In this document: piece after piece, positions 48,205-59,501 of the stretch
Numbering within the stretch: position 1 is the stretch's first letter
How the letters are laid out: every line of letters begins with the position of its first letter
Source: Branchiostoma lanceolatum
Taxonomy: Eukaryota; Chordata; Leptocardii; Amphioxiformes; Branchiostomatidae
Direction: 5' to 3'
Assembly: GCF_035083965.1 (NCBI RefSeq)
Contig: NC_089732.1
Span: forward strand, 7,689,383 to 7,753,382
Length of the DNA: 64,000 nucleotides
Notes under the pieces: model-generated
What the model was told of the DNA's origin: nothing
Seen by the model: only the letters and a program-made list of their open reading frames with translations
The model's database searches: none
Made by a program: the position numbers and the translations under genes

Positions 48205-49481
48205 GTAAGCATTCTCTTCAGGTGCTGTAGGGGGTACAGGCAGTGCGCCGCGTGGGAAGGGGGTATTTCATAAGAAACACACGGTACTAGTGATCGACTT
48301 TTTGAGCTGCAGTCTCGATCATACATTGACGGTCAGACTTGTCTCAGGAAATCTAACCTAGTTACAACACGGTATCTGTACAATACGTTGTAAAATTGTT
48401 CAGAAAAATGAGTATTTTCTTGGGATTGATTCCGGTAACTTTAATAGATAGCTAAAACTACTTCTACAACTCAGAATATCTGTCAGTACAAGTTCTATTA
48501 TCAGTTCTGCAGTGTTTAAACATCAGTTTTTAAAACCACTGCCGTTGGCGATATTCAACCCCCAACCGTCATGTACAAACATTCTTGCGAACGCTCTTGC
48601 AAATGCGCATGTCATTTTAGCTATTTTTGTGCGATTTTTTTAACAGAAGTTTTCACAGAAGTCACACGTACAAAACATAAGCTTTAGAAGAACGTGCACA
48701 AGAACAGGAGAACGCGTGCGCACAGACTCCAAGCTCGCTGAACTTCTGAAAACCTCCCGGTGACTTTACAAAAGGGTAGAGAAGAGGTAAACAGCCCTCC
48801 CCTCTGCTTCCTACAATAGAGGGGTTGAGTGGAACGTGACAAACGTGTTTGTTTGTCGCCATATCTCCGAGTCGCTGGTGCAACCGAAAACCAAGAAGAG
48901 ATACGAGGCCGTAGCAGTTTGAAATTCCAAAAAAAAAACTACCACTTTAATTTCCTTCTTGCTGTTTAGAAACGTATTACCTACGATGGTTGTGTACATT
49001 TTAGATGTTCTGTGAAAAGATGGAGAGTAATTTTGTGTAAAACACGTTCGGTCGGAGAACCTAGCGCCCTGGGAGCGACAGAGGTCGGTTATCTTGGCAT
49101 GATTCCCAGGAGGACCCGTTCGTCACTTCTGCCCCAGTGCTCACAGGCCGAGCTGACAGGCCGATCAGAGCTGTGCGCGGAAATAGCGTTGTGGAAGATA
49201 CGTGACTATGGTGTATTGTAAATGCCTTTAAGTTCGCGGTGGTTTGCTTTCGCGCGATTTGTACTTATCAAAGGAACATATTTCAAAACTACATCATGGT
49301 ATCATAATGACTACTTCTGTTATAAGGTTTATGGTATTAGAGAAATCATGTTGATTTGATTTTTCTAACATCACTATTTATACATATAGGTCAAAACTTG
49401 AAATACGAACGGAATCTGATATGAAAGTTCATCGGCCTTGTTCTTTTGTTTGTTCATACAGGAGAGCCACCTAGCGGAACA

Positions 49482-50576
49482 ATGAATAAGTTGTTGTGGA
49501 AGTTCCTGGCGTTACTGGCGCTGTTGGTAGTAGGTAAGGGGTCAATGTCGCAGTATATGTGATGATGTAGGGTGTGACGTCACGTCAGTGCATTCAAAGG
49601 CTTGTCGATAAAGTACGGAGAGACACTGTATGTGTATACTCACGCTACGATTCACAAAAAAGCGAATAGAGAGCGTTTGTTGCCGATGACATTTTCTAAA
49701 TGCCCTAACCATGTAAGAGTACACATTCTTAATACAGATCATCGGATTTATGCCATTGCCATGCGACCAGTCATATATATCACTACTACAAAGGTTAAGA
49801 ATTTTTGTTTATTCTGAATATACCCCAAACTGCAATAACACCACTGCTTTGTTTCCATTTACCTTCCCTCCTAGCCTCTGCCGATCACCATATGCATTCG
49901 GAAGATGAGAATGACGGTTACGAAGGTAAGAAGTGTGGTTGACATGATTTACAGACCTGCATTGAAAAAAACCTGCACGAAACCCGGCATGCGTCTTTGT
50001 TCCCGTTATGGGGTGCTTCGAGTTCTAATTGCATGCAGTGGTCGACAACCGTAAAGATTGTAAGATGAACGAAGAAGATACACATCTTTAAAGAACGACA
50101 CAGAGCTGTGACCCCCGTATCCTGTTCGCTTATCTATTTTTTTCTTCTAAATTTTAGAGGCCGGCGAAACGCACGACGACGATGATGATGATGATGAGGG
50201 AGAAGATGAGGATGGGGAGGATGGTGCCGAAGAGGATGATGGGGATGATGATGGGGATGATGATGGGGGAGATGGGGATGAGGAAGATGCTGGGGACGAA
50301 GATGAGGACGAGGATGAAACAGAAGAGGAGGAAGAGGATGAAGTAGAGGGTGATGATGAGGAGGAGGCAGATGAGGCAGAAATGCCCACCGGTATCCCGA
50401 ACCTCGAAGCGGAAGACGTCGGCGCCACAGAAGAGACGGGAACAGCCGGGCCCGATACTACCGATGATGGGGGCGCCGTAACGAAAGCGGGAAAGCGTTC
50501 CCACGCTGCCGCAGGCGCTACAACCAGCCTTATTCTGCACCTATCGCCCTTGCTGCTGCTCTTGCTTTCCCATTAG
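49482..50576 (+). CDS. Small secreted Asp/Glu-rich protein, probably GPI-anchored
   Basis: Three coding exons: 49482-49533, 49875-49925 and 50158-50576 (522 bases, 173 residues), all with GT-AG borders and matching phase. Residues 1-20 are a signal peptide (MNKLLWKFLALLALLVVASA). A His/acid-rich segment follows, then about 80 residues made almost only of Asp, Glu and Gly, coded by a GAT/GAG/GGG microsatellite. Next is a less extreme linker (MPTGIPNLEAEDVGA). The C-terminus has KRSHAAAGATT followed by a hydrophobic end with LLLLLL and SH, a typical GPI-attachment signal. No family is recognised. A mucin-like or calcium-binding surface protein is possible, but function is unknown. The acidic tract is likely length-polymorphic. 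Confidence 0.75.
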
Positions 50577-51570
50577 ATAACTCAGCTGCGCCACCTACTG
50601 ATGTTAGGACGAAGTGCAGCTGGAGACTGTGCCTTACATGCTGCAAGCAAGAGTTTGAAACCTGATATATTGCGGATATTCTTGTGGTGATGACGGCTGA
50701 GGGATAATGACTCTGGCTGCGGAGTATGACGTGGTACTATCGTTCAGTTGCGCCACCTAGTGGAGACATTGAGCATCGCATCACGGATACATTGAAACAG
50801 CCTGACGAAAAATCAAAAGAACAGTACTAGTAAATGTCATTAGCACCATAAATGTTTTCCAGAAGCACTCATCTAGATCTCAACTTCTTAAAGCGAATCG
50901 GATCTCAACTTCTTAAAGCGAATCAGATATATAATACTGAAAGATGTACGTACTCATTTGTAAAGAAAGCAGCAAAACAAGGGAACCTCTCTCGACTTTT
51001 GTAATGTAATGTGTTATGTTAGATCTCTCTGGCGTTCACAAATGTGACAAAGGTTTGTTATGGGGCTGTTCTGAGAACTGTGCAATATGAATGTAAATGA
51101 TATGCATGAGACTACTAACAACAGTGTATGGCATTTGTTCTTAGTGGGAAGAGATCCAATATATCATTCAGAACATGTGATTCTAATAAAGAACCTGTCC
51201 ATTGTTTGTTGCTGGCCATATACAATGTAGGTAGAATCAAAAGCAGGCATGTTGCATTGGAGGAAAAGCAAGTGTTTCTTGCAATATGTCCTGAATAGGC
51301 AGGTGCTAAACAATGTAATAGTGATGTTATGGTTAACACTGCTCATGTAGTGGGATGTTACATTACCATAGTACCCTGGCTGTCGTGTTTTTGTCTGTAA
51401 AAGTAAAACAGAAGTGGAACCCTAACTGTGCCCTGTGGAACCCTAACTGCGCCCTGTGAATAGAACTCCCGCAGCCTGACGCCAATTGTACAGAATGTAG
51501 ATGTTTCCTAATTGTCAATTAAAAGGGAACCTGTTACCATAACTCTCTCTCTGTTTCTGTCTATGTCTCA

Positions 51571-51756
51571 AGCCTCTATCAGGCTTCAGATGTAGCTGGA
51601 AAGAGAATTGGCCAAATAGACAGATAACATATGCCATAGTTTAGTCACCTCAGATGGCAAACTGTACTCCTAAGCCGGCTAACTCATCTGGTATGTAGTC
51701 TGTCTATTTGGCCAATTTCTCCTCTTTCCAGACACATCTGAAGCCTGGCAGAGGCT
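51571..51756. mobile_element. Fold-back MITE, AGCCTCTATCAGGC ends
   Basis: The left arm AGCCTCTATCAGGCTTCAGA, then CTGGAAAGAG and AATTGGCCAAATAGACAGA, is answered by TCTGTCTATTTGGCCAATT, CTCTTTCCAG and TCTGAAGCCTGGCAGAGGCT. The loop is about 70 bases. No clear target duplication was found. Confidence 0.75.
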
Positions 51757-53547
51757 ATGTGTCTTATGGAAGGTGCAACAACTTTTAGGGTAACTGTGCA
51801 CAACTCTGTTTTGTTTCATCGTCCTCAAAAACCTCTGATAGCATCTGTCCAAAGGTACACTGTGTTGCCCACACACACTGCCCCTCCCCCTGCTGTTCTT
51901 GTTTTTACCGAGGAGTTTCAAAACATTACCAAGGAGTTTCAAAACACAGACTAGGTCTCCATGTTTTCATGTGGCCTCTAGAGCATTTCCATGTAACATC
52001 TTTACTGTGTATATACTTAACTGTTTTATGCACTAAAATGTATATGCAGGCTGGAAAACCAGTGAACTAGCTTGATGGGTATTAGGTGGACTAGTACCCA
52101 ACTGAAAACGTGTCCATCTTATTCTGTAAAAACAGAGGGTTTGAAAGAAAATGCTACTAAGGACTGGGTAATAGCAAGAAGGTTCTATCAAAACATCCTT
52201 GACAATAGATAACACTGGTATCATCATATCCTGGATGTGAAAAATTCTACTAAATGGGCAGGTTAGGCTAAATAAGGCAAGCTCATAAATATTAACAACT
52301 GCTAGCTGATTGGCTGGTTGTGCCAAATAAGGTGTAAGTTCATGCACATGATCAATGACAAAGAGGCGACTGTTATCATTGGCAGTTTGTATAGCATCAT
52401 TTCTTGTTTACTGAAAGCTCTATATACAGCATAATCTATGTATAAACGGTGAAATATATAGCCTCTTTCGCTGACTTCCAGGAGCGCTGACATTTTTTTA
52501 GGGAGCCCTGACTCGCAATTTTAAACACGGGCCAGGTTCTCTAATGCCGAGGGGGATTGTTCCCGCACCTAGAACAGAAATCAGGCACGCCTGAACTATC
52601 TCCCCTATTAGGGAATCTGGCTGGTGCTGATAATCGCAAATCAGCGCAAGGCCAGAAAATAAATGCTGGCACTCCTAAAAGTCTGCGAGGGAGGCTAGAA
52701 GTTTAAATGTACATGTACATCTTCTTCCACGGTTGTAGGCAAGACAGTCAGTACAAGTAGCTGCTCTATAGTTTCTCACTGTGTATAATACATATTCATA
52801 CATGCTATGTATATTCCATGGATAAATTTTGCATTTTCATACATACAGGACAATATCTTTTGTGTACTTTATATACTCGTTTTAACTACAAGCTGTATAA
52901 AAGTGTGAATCTTTTGGGTCCAGTAGTTATATGGTATCCAAATGTGTGTTTAACTTTTTTTCACCACGTTGACCTAGACTAAGGTAATGCTGTTTTGTTC
53001 TTGTTTTTTTTAAACAACTATTACATCTTGTTACAGGAGAACACTGGGCAGCACACACATACATGTACATTGCTGTACGACAAAAGTTTACAAATAACCT
53101 GGTTACAACAAGGACACTATGTCTGTGGTCTGCAAGGCATCTTGCTTACATGAAATGTTGTGATAATACTGAGATAATAACAATAGGCTGAACAAAAGGA
53201 TAGAATGCTGTTACTTATACAACCAACTTAAAGGAATTTGTATAAACAACATGGCCCAAGTACCAAGCACAGAGTACTATGAACTACTGCTGTTGGAGAC
53301 CTCTACTTTTTGATGTACTGAGCTGTTCAAGTAACCTGCTGGCTAACCTCATAATCTAACAACTTTTGTGCAAAATGGCTGCCTCTGTAGTCAGAAGGAT
53401 AAATCTGATTTTTTTTTTTTTCAAACCCTCTGGTTCCTCACTTAATGCTGTTCCCATATAGGAGGGGACTGTTAGAATGCCAGGTTATAGATGTATGTTC
53501 ACAGTGTAAAATAAACTCAGAGACAAGCTTTCTAGACCCTTGCCATA

Positions 53548-53953
53548 AGGTCATAGTTTAGTAAAGCCAATTGCAAGGCAAATGGTTTAGCCTTCAAGTG
53601 ATGGTAAGGTGTCAGGTCAAAGTTCAATCTGTTCATGAATCCAGAGGTAAGCCTCACTGTCAGGTCATAGTTCACATGGATAACAATACATCACATAGCA
53701 GTTCCAGTGAGTTGTACTGGATCTAAGGTCGTCAGTACCAGGTTGTCTTAGATGTCAACATGCCAGCACCAGGTTGTGTTAGAGGTCAACATACCAGCAG
53801 CCAGTTGTGCTGGGATATCTTGCCAGCAGTACTGGGTCAGAGTGCATCTTACTTTGTCATGTTGTGTAGGGTCACAGGAACTCCTTTTCAAAATAGGTTA
53901 TGTGAGGTGAAAGTTCATCTGATAAGTCGTAGGTTGTGTTAGGTCAGAGGTCA
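53548..53953 (+). promoter_or_regulatory. Cluster of five DR1-type AGGTCA pairs in a degenerate repeat
   Basis: AGGTCATAGTTTA (53548), AGGTCAAAGTTCA (53614), AGGTCATAGTTCA (53662), AGGTGAAAGTTCA (53905) and AGGTCAGAGGTCA (53941) are hexamer pairs one base apart, the form bound by RXR partners, HNF4 and COUP-TF. Between them are variants of CACCAGGTTGTGTTAGAGGT. The cluster may simply be a decayed tandem repeat; binding is not shown. Confidence 0.35.
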
Positions 53954-53999
53954 GTCTGACAGCACCTGGTTGTGTTGGGTTACAGGTTGGCCAATCAGA

Positions 54000-54179
54000 A
54001 ACAGGCTGTGAAGAGTAGTTTGACTTGCCAGTTATAAGTTATGTTAAGTTCGCTGTCAGCAAAGTGCTGGGTTTCATCAGAGGTTGGCTTGCAAGGCTCC
54101 AGCACCCATGCTTCTGCATCGGGAGGAAAGAACTGAAGGTGGATATGTAGGCTGCCCAGGGTCCCCCCAACACAGGTAC
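54000..54179 (-). other. Candidate non-coding last exon of STK11
   Basis: A good acceptor (CTGACAGCAG) ends at 54180, and a good donor (GTAAGT) lies just past the STK11 stop codon at 54762-54761. Human STK11 also has a non-coding exon after the stop. A short frame here (with HIHLQFFPPDAEAW) has no family match, and its protein status is doubtful. Confidence 0.3.
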
Positions 54180-54764
54180 CTGCTGACAGAAACAAGGGAG
54201 AGCATTGTTGGAACACTGTCAAGGATTAACACTAAGGCTACAGCAAGTAAATTTTATGGATGACATCCTCTGCAAACTCCAATTTTAATGTGAGAGAGTG
54301 AAAAGAAACAAGATGGATAAAACAAGACACAAGTTGCCTGAATTTGAAAATAAAGATCATATATGTTATAACAGGAATGGAAGCAACAAAGTCTTTTATT
54401 CCTGTATTCAAGTAGTGCACAAAGTGACGCTAGTGTGGTAGCATCCTTGAAGTTGGCAACTACACCCAAGGCTTCCACACTAGTATTACTTCTTCAAGTA
54501 CATTCAAGGCTATGACAGGACATATTTTCCATTTTCGGTTCTTTCTTGTCATCTTGAAGGGAGCAAGTTCTTTTTCTCTCTTCTTTTCATAAAGAAAAAT
54601 ACAACTAAAAAATTGAAAGACTTTGGAATTGGACACATGGATCAAGAGAGTGAAACAGATCTATCTACCAATTTGAAAGCAAGTATCAAATGAAAAGCTA
54701 AAGACTGGAAAACAAACTGTCAAACCTTGGGAGGTGAGAGACAAAGCTGTTCAAGTACTTACTG

Positions 54765-57700
54765 TCATTGTTGTTTGCAGGAGCTGATTTTGCGGACCTT
54801 ACTGAAGCGAGACTTGCTTCCTATGGAGGATGTGCTGGCTGTTGTGGCTGGACCTTGTTGTATGGACGTACTGGACTTGTCGTCTGGCTCTAGGGGAGGG
54901 TCCTCCTGGCAAGCTTCTCCTTCAAAATGAACAAGAACTGTTGAAATGATACAGCAAAAGAATATAAATGCTCCTATACAAAATAAATGCTCTCAGTCAA
55001 AGCCTCAGCTGTCAAAGCCATTTTCTTTTTCTGATTCTGCCATGTAAATCTTGAAATGTTTGTGGTGGATTCTCTGCGATGTTACTTGGCATACCTCCTG
55101 ACAATGGCTTCATTGCAATTTCCATTAGTGTATCTTCTGCCCAATGGCTTCCCTGCAAGATAGATTAGCATATCTCTTGCCCAATGGCTTCTGTGCCTGG
55201 CTAATTAGCATATCTCCTGCCCAAGGGCTTCCCTGCAAGTTTAATTAGCATATCGTCTGCCCAATGGTTTCCCTGCATGGTTAATTAGCATATCTCTTGC
55301 CCAATGGCTTCCCTGTATGGTTAAATAAAAGACCTCCTGTCGAATAGCTTCCCTGCAAGGGTAACTAGCATATCTCCTGACCAATGGCTTCCCTGCAACT
55401 GCAAGATTAATTAGCATATCCCCTGCCAATGGCCTTTCTGCATGGTTAATTAGCATATCCCCTGTCCAATGGCTGACCTCTCCTGCCGAAGCCTGCCTGC
55501 AGCATGTCCTGTATCGCCCTCTCCTCCTCCTCTTCCTCATCCTCATAATCCTGGTCTCCATGGAGATCCTCCAAATATGGCACGACAGTCATGCTGCGGG
55601 TGGGGTCCTCGGTGTCCGGTAGTGGGGGGAGGGGGGTGGCGGGTTCCGTCCGAGGATGTTTCCTTCTACACCAACTGGAACAAAGGACCCACAGACATGA
55701 AGACTGTCCTCTTTAGGAGCTAACCACAGCCAGGGAAAGACTGCCAAATTCATTCCTTTTCAGAAGGTAATATTAAAGACATTCAATGTACAGGCATAAA
55801 GATACATTCTAAAAAGTTAGTGAACCGAACAGAGTCATCATGACATTGTCGCCAAGGGAACAATAGCATCAACCTTTGGTATACAAGAGAATCAGACCTG
55901 TATTCTGTATCAATATCGTATTGGCACACACACATATTTTATAGTATTGCTGAGAAGGCAGACTTGCACTGTATACTGTTATTTGGAAAGCAAATGTACT
56001 CATGTATTTGGTACTATTGCTAGAGAGGCAGACTTACTCATGTATTCTACACTGTTGTAAGGTAAACCTCTGCTCTGGTTCATGTTGCAGCATTCCTAAA
56101 GAAAAGAAAGACACATGAGGTTTCTGCTATCAAGTAGAACACAAATATATACAAATATGGATGGATGTAACAAATAAAACTGGACACATATATATGCAGA
56201 ATCATAGGTGGACCTTAAGCCCCTGTAGCCAACAATGGGCTTCCAACCTTCTCCAGACCATGGTTGGGAGTTAGTTGTGAGCAAGGTCATCTGTGGTTTT
56301 GAGTAGGTCGGTGAGGTTTCTTACTATTCTATAGCTACACAAGTCGTCTGCACCAGCCGACTATGAGTTTTGAAAAATCTACATAGGAAAAGGCATGTTC
56401 TTCTTGGATGCAATCAGAGAAGCAAACTGGAGCAAGAATAAAATGAATTTCAGGCTACTTCAACCTTGGTTGGGGAGTGGTCAGGAGCAAAGTCATGGGA
56501 AAGTCCCGAATGTTTGACAACATTTTCTCTGACAAAAAAGAATAATTACATGACATGTCACCAACCTACCTCTAAGTAAGTCTGATAATAGCGGCCCACA
56601 TTCATCAGGTATTGTGTACTCTCCCCGTCCTATATTCTCAAACAGCTTGTAGATGTTGTCTCCCTCAAATGGATACTTCCCCGTTGTCATGTTGTACCTG
56701 GAACAAACAAATAAACAAGTACATGATGTGGGGAAGCTAAGGACGCAACACCAAAACATTAGATCAACAACGACTTCTACTCAAGTGACTGACTGTCACA
56801 CAAGAAGTAAAGCTCATTGAGATTTGAAAAAAAAATATTGAGACTTCAAACAAAAAAGACTAATTCAATCTCTACAACTGGATAAAATTCGGAGATTACT
56901 TCCGGATGTTTTAAGTCACATCCACCACTCTTCTTCAGTGTCACTAGAATTAACTGGCAGACTTGACAGTATTGACTTCTTTTGCCAGTTTATTCTAGTG
57001 ACTCTGAAGAAGAGTGATGGATGTCACTCAAAACGTCCTGAAGTAATCTCTGAATCTTATCCAGATGTAGCGATTGAATTGTCTTTATAAAGAAAAATCA
57101 TTTCTTATGTAGGATAAGACTTAACCACATACCAAATTTTAAGACAATCAATAACTTGTTTATTTGTTTACCCATTGCTTTTTGAGGTATGCTGTTAAAC
57201 AGTGGACATGCATAAATGCAAACAAAATCCTCTATTGCCTCCGTTGGTCAAAACAACATACATACAAACAAATGCTACCAAAAACATAATGTTCCTGGCA
57301 AAGGTACTGACCGGATGGATAACTGGGTAAGTGAATGATGAAATGAGTGCACAAATGAATGTAGAAAGAAGACCCAACTTACAGTGTGACCCCAGCAGAC
57401 CAAATGTCTACTTTAAACCCTAGAAACGTCTCCAGCCCGAGGGCGATCTCCGGGGGTTGGAAGGCGGGGGAACCTTGGCTCGTCCGACAAACGTCCCCGG
57501 GGATGTACAGGTCCAGTTGCTGAGGGGGAGGGGCGTGTGTTTGTTTTAGAAAATGTTCATCCTAGCAACGCCAACTAACTAGTACTAACTGAAGTAAAAT
57601 ATATTCAAACAATGAAACTATGTCCTGCAATTTCATAAAGAAGCGGTTGCATGGACATAATCATAATATTTCTGAAAGATACTGTATAAGCGTCTTTATA

Positions 57701-59202
57701 CAAATCTTTGAACAACTGATAACTTACTATAATAAGATCACTCATTCAAGATTTTGTGACCTTCAGTCTCACTTATCCATGATCATCATTATTGGGACTA
57801 CTTTCTTCTATAATCTTACAAGTAAGAGTATATCAGTTTTGAGAAACAGCAACTGATTCCGGTGCATAGATATCTTCTAAAGCAATGACACCTGAATATA
57901 TCAGTCAATAGACACTTTCAACTTTGAACTTTGCTGTCTGACCTCTGCGACCCCCAGGTCGGTGATCTTTAGTGTCCCGTTGGTGGCGAGGAGCAGGTTC
58001 CCAGGTTTGATGTCCTTGTGGATGATCCCCTGACTGTGCAGGTAGCACAAGCCTTCCAGCAACTGGCAAAAGTACCTGTTGTACATAAGTAGAAGAAGAG
58101 TGAGTTAACACTTCTGAAAAACAAATGGTTTCAGGGTGTGTATAGCTACAAGGTTGAAGAGACTGACATCTTCAGTAAAGGGGGTTCAAAAGAACCTATC
58201 AATGGGTAGTATTATGTGCAGAGGGGGATATCTAATGCTCATTCAGAGTAGACAGCAAGACAAAGAAACTACTAGAATTCCACCTTCAGGAAGACTAGAA
58301 GAATGTTATATACATGTACATATAGAGCTCATTTTATGACAATATTTAATGCATAAACTTACCTGACGGCCAACTATAATAAGAATGTGCCCAATAAGGG
58401 TTGTATATACATTTAGTGATGTAGTGCATTTGCATAGGAAGAGAGATATATGCACCAATACTTATAATATTGACCCTTACTCACCCGTGGGCTTGCCAGA
58501 TGGGGAACTTTTTGCCCGGCGCACTCTCTAACATCTCCTGAAGGCCTCCAACACAATACTCCATCACAAGGTACGTGTGATTGGTTAAGGTCTAACCTAC
58601 TCAACACACTGTATACGCAATCCTTAACCTTATCCCTGATGCCTAACTCTGTAACCAATAGAGAATGGGGTGCCGAACGGTTACTTCAGTGTGCTAAAGG
58701 TTACAATGGCTAGTGATATCACTAATACTAGCGATAATTGTGATCTCTATCTACAGACTACCATGCATGTATAAAAGGCCCACTTTGTTTGCATACACAA
58801 AGTCCTGATGGCAAGTAACTCATCTAAATCTGCAGGGAAACATATATCAGGGAATCTATGATATCAACACTGACAATCTATGTTAATTGTTTTGCCAGAT
58901 TAGTTTCAATTGACTCTTATCGGAGAACTCCCAGGTTTAGGTGAAGTAGCGTTACAGAATAAATGCCAACAAGCTGTCAAACAACTTGACATTCAAGCTA
59001 AGAGGAAATTGTGCGTGTGTATGCATAAGTGTGTGGGTGTTAACATTATATACAATCATAATGAAAAAACAAGTTTTGTTTGCACAATTTGTGAATGTCA
59101 ACAGGTGACAAAGGATATATTTTCTGCTTCTCCTCGTTGTAGAGGACGTCAACCATATGGATGATGTTCTTATGTCTTAGCTTCCGCAATAACTGGATTT
59201 CT
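54765..59202 (-). CDS. STK11: Serine/threonine kinase 11 (LKB1), exons 2-9; exon 1 outside the window
   Basis: LKB1 is the master kinase of AMPK and related kinases, acting with STRAD and MO25. Exons, high to low: 59119-59202, 58485-58574, 57943-58075, 57383-57519, 56570-56697, 56038-56095, 55478-55674 and 54765-54919. Phase is consistent to the stop codon (TGA, 54767-54765), giving 327 codons including it. Motifs: [31 protein letters not shown], catalytic [11 protein letters not shown] in place of [59 protein letters not shown], and the C-terminal [10 protein letters not shown], which keeps the phosphorylation and farnesylation (CKQQ) tail. Lengths of exons 2-7 (84, 90, 133, 137, 128, 58) equal those I recall for the human gene. 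Intron 2 is of AT-AC type. The ATP-binding loop and the activating N-terminus are coded by exon 1, to the right of 64000 or not found. Confidence 0.97.
55085..55477. repeat. 40-base minisatellite, about 9-10 units, in STK11 intron 8
   Basis: Units start near 55085, 55125, 55165, 55205, 55245, 55285, 55325, 55365, 55411 and 55450. Each contains ATTAGCATATCTC, TGCCCAATGGCTTCC and CTGCA. Period is 40 bases, one unit is 46. The array reaches to the donor side of exon 8 (55478). Confidence 0.9.
56855..57087. mobile_element. Fold-back MITE, TAAAGACAATTC family, long copy
   Basis: The left arm (AAAGACTAATTCAATC, CTACAACTGGATAAAATTCG, GAGATTACTTCCGGA) and right arm (GAAGTAATCTCTGAATC, TATCCAGATGTAGCG, ATTGAATTGTCTTTA) are inverted. 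A second nested hairpin (CACTCTTCTTCAGTGTCACT with AGTGACTCTGAAGAAGAGTG) lies inside. It is in STK11 intron 5 and shares ends with 9217-9317. Confidence 0.85.
58575..59118 (-). other. U12-type AT-AC intron (STK11 intron 2)
   Basis: The intron starts ATATCCTTTG (59118 downward), the exact minor-spliceosome 5' consensus. It ends in AC (58576-58575) and has ACCTTAACC (58591-58583) about 10 bases before the end, matching the U12 branch site. Splicing there joins AAAAT to GTACCTT and restores K-M-Y-L-V-M-E-Y-C, as in the kinase family. No GT donor fits the frame. Confidence 0.92.
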
Positions 59203-59360
59203 CTGTGGAGGGAAAGAAACACAGGCTGTAACACATGGGTGTAATCTGCAGAAAACATTCTCTTACATTCTCAAATTTTTAATGCTAACATTGGGAAGGG
59301 GGTACTGCTAATCTAAGATACATGTACATTGTATGTAGAAAGGATGATGCAAGACGTCAA

Positions 59361-59501
59361 AAACTTGTTAACTGCAGACTGGTATATGTATTGCGGATGA
59401 AAATCATCTACAGACTCACTGGTGCTGCAACTGAAAATCATTCAGTCTTGAAGATGATGATGTTCAGTTGCAGTACCAGCAGTCTGTAGTTCAACAAGTT
59501 T
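59361..59501. repeat. Fold-back repeat in STK11 intron 1
   Basis: AAACTTGTTAACTGCAGACT pairs with AGTCTGTAGTTCAACAAGTT, and inner arms GGTGCTGCAACTGAA and TTCAGTTGCAGTACC pair as well. Probably a decayed MITE. Confidence 0.65.

Larger units (their letters stand above)
50577..54178. other. Region between the acidic-protein gene and STK11
   Basis: No coding exon is supported. AATAAA at 51186 could end the acidic-protein mRNA. It also holds a direct 24-base duplication (about 50877-50925, GATCTCAACTTCTTAAAGCG unit), a fold-back element (51571-51756) and a repeat-like stretch with nuclear-receptor half sites (53548-53953) that may belong to the STK11 3' UTR or downstream DNA. Confidence 0.45.

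Noticed and set aside
50147-50540. Minus-strand Ser-rich and Ile/Leu-rich frames
   Set aside because: Antisense shadows of the acidic-protein exon; the plus-strand frame has splice sites, signal peptide and stop in place.
53995-54222. 75-codon frame as an extra STK11 coding exon
   Set aside because: The conserved CKQQ end and stop codon lie upstream of it, so it can only be 3' UTR or an unproven alternative exon.
55085-55477. Regularly spaced repeats resembling a CRISPR array
   Set aside because: The repeat units are contiguous with no unique spacers, and the sequence is eukaryotic.
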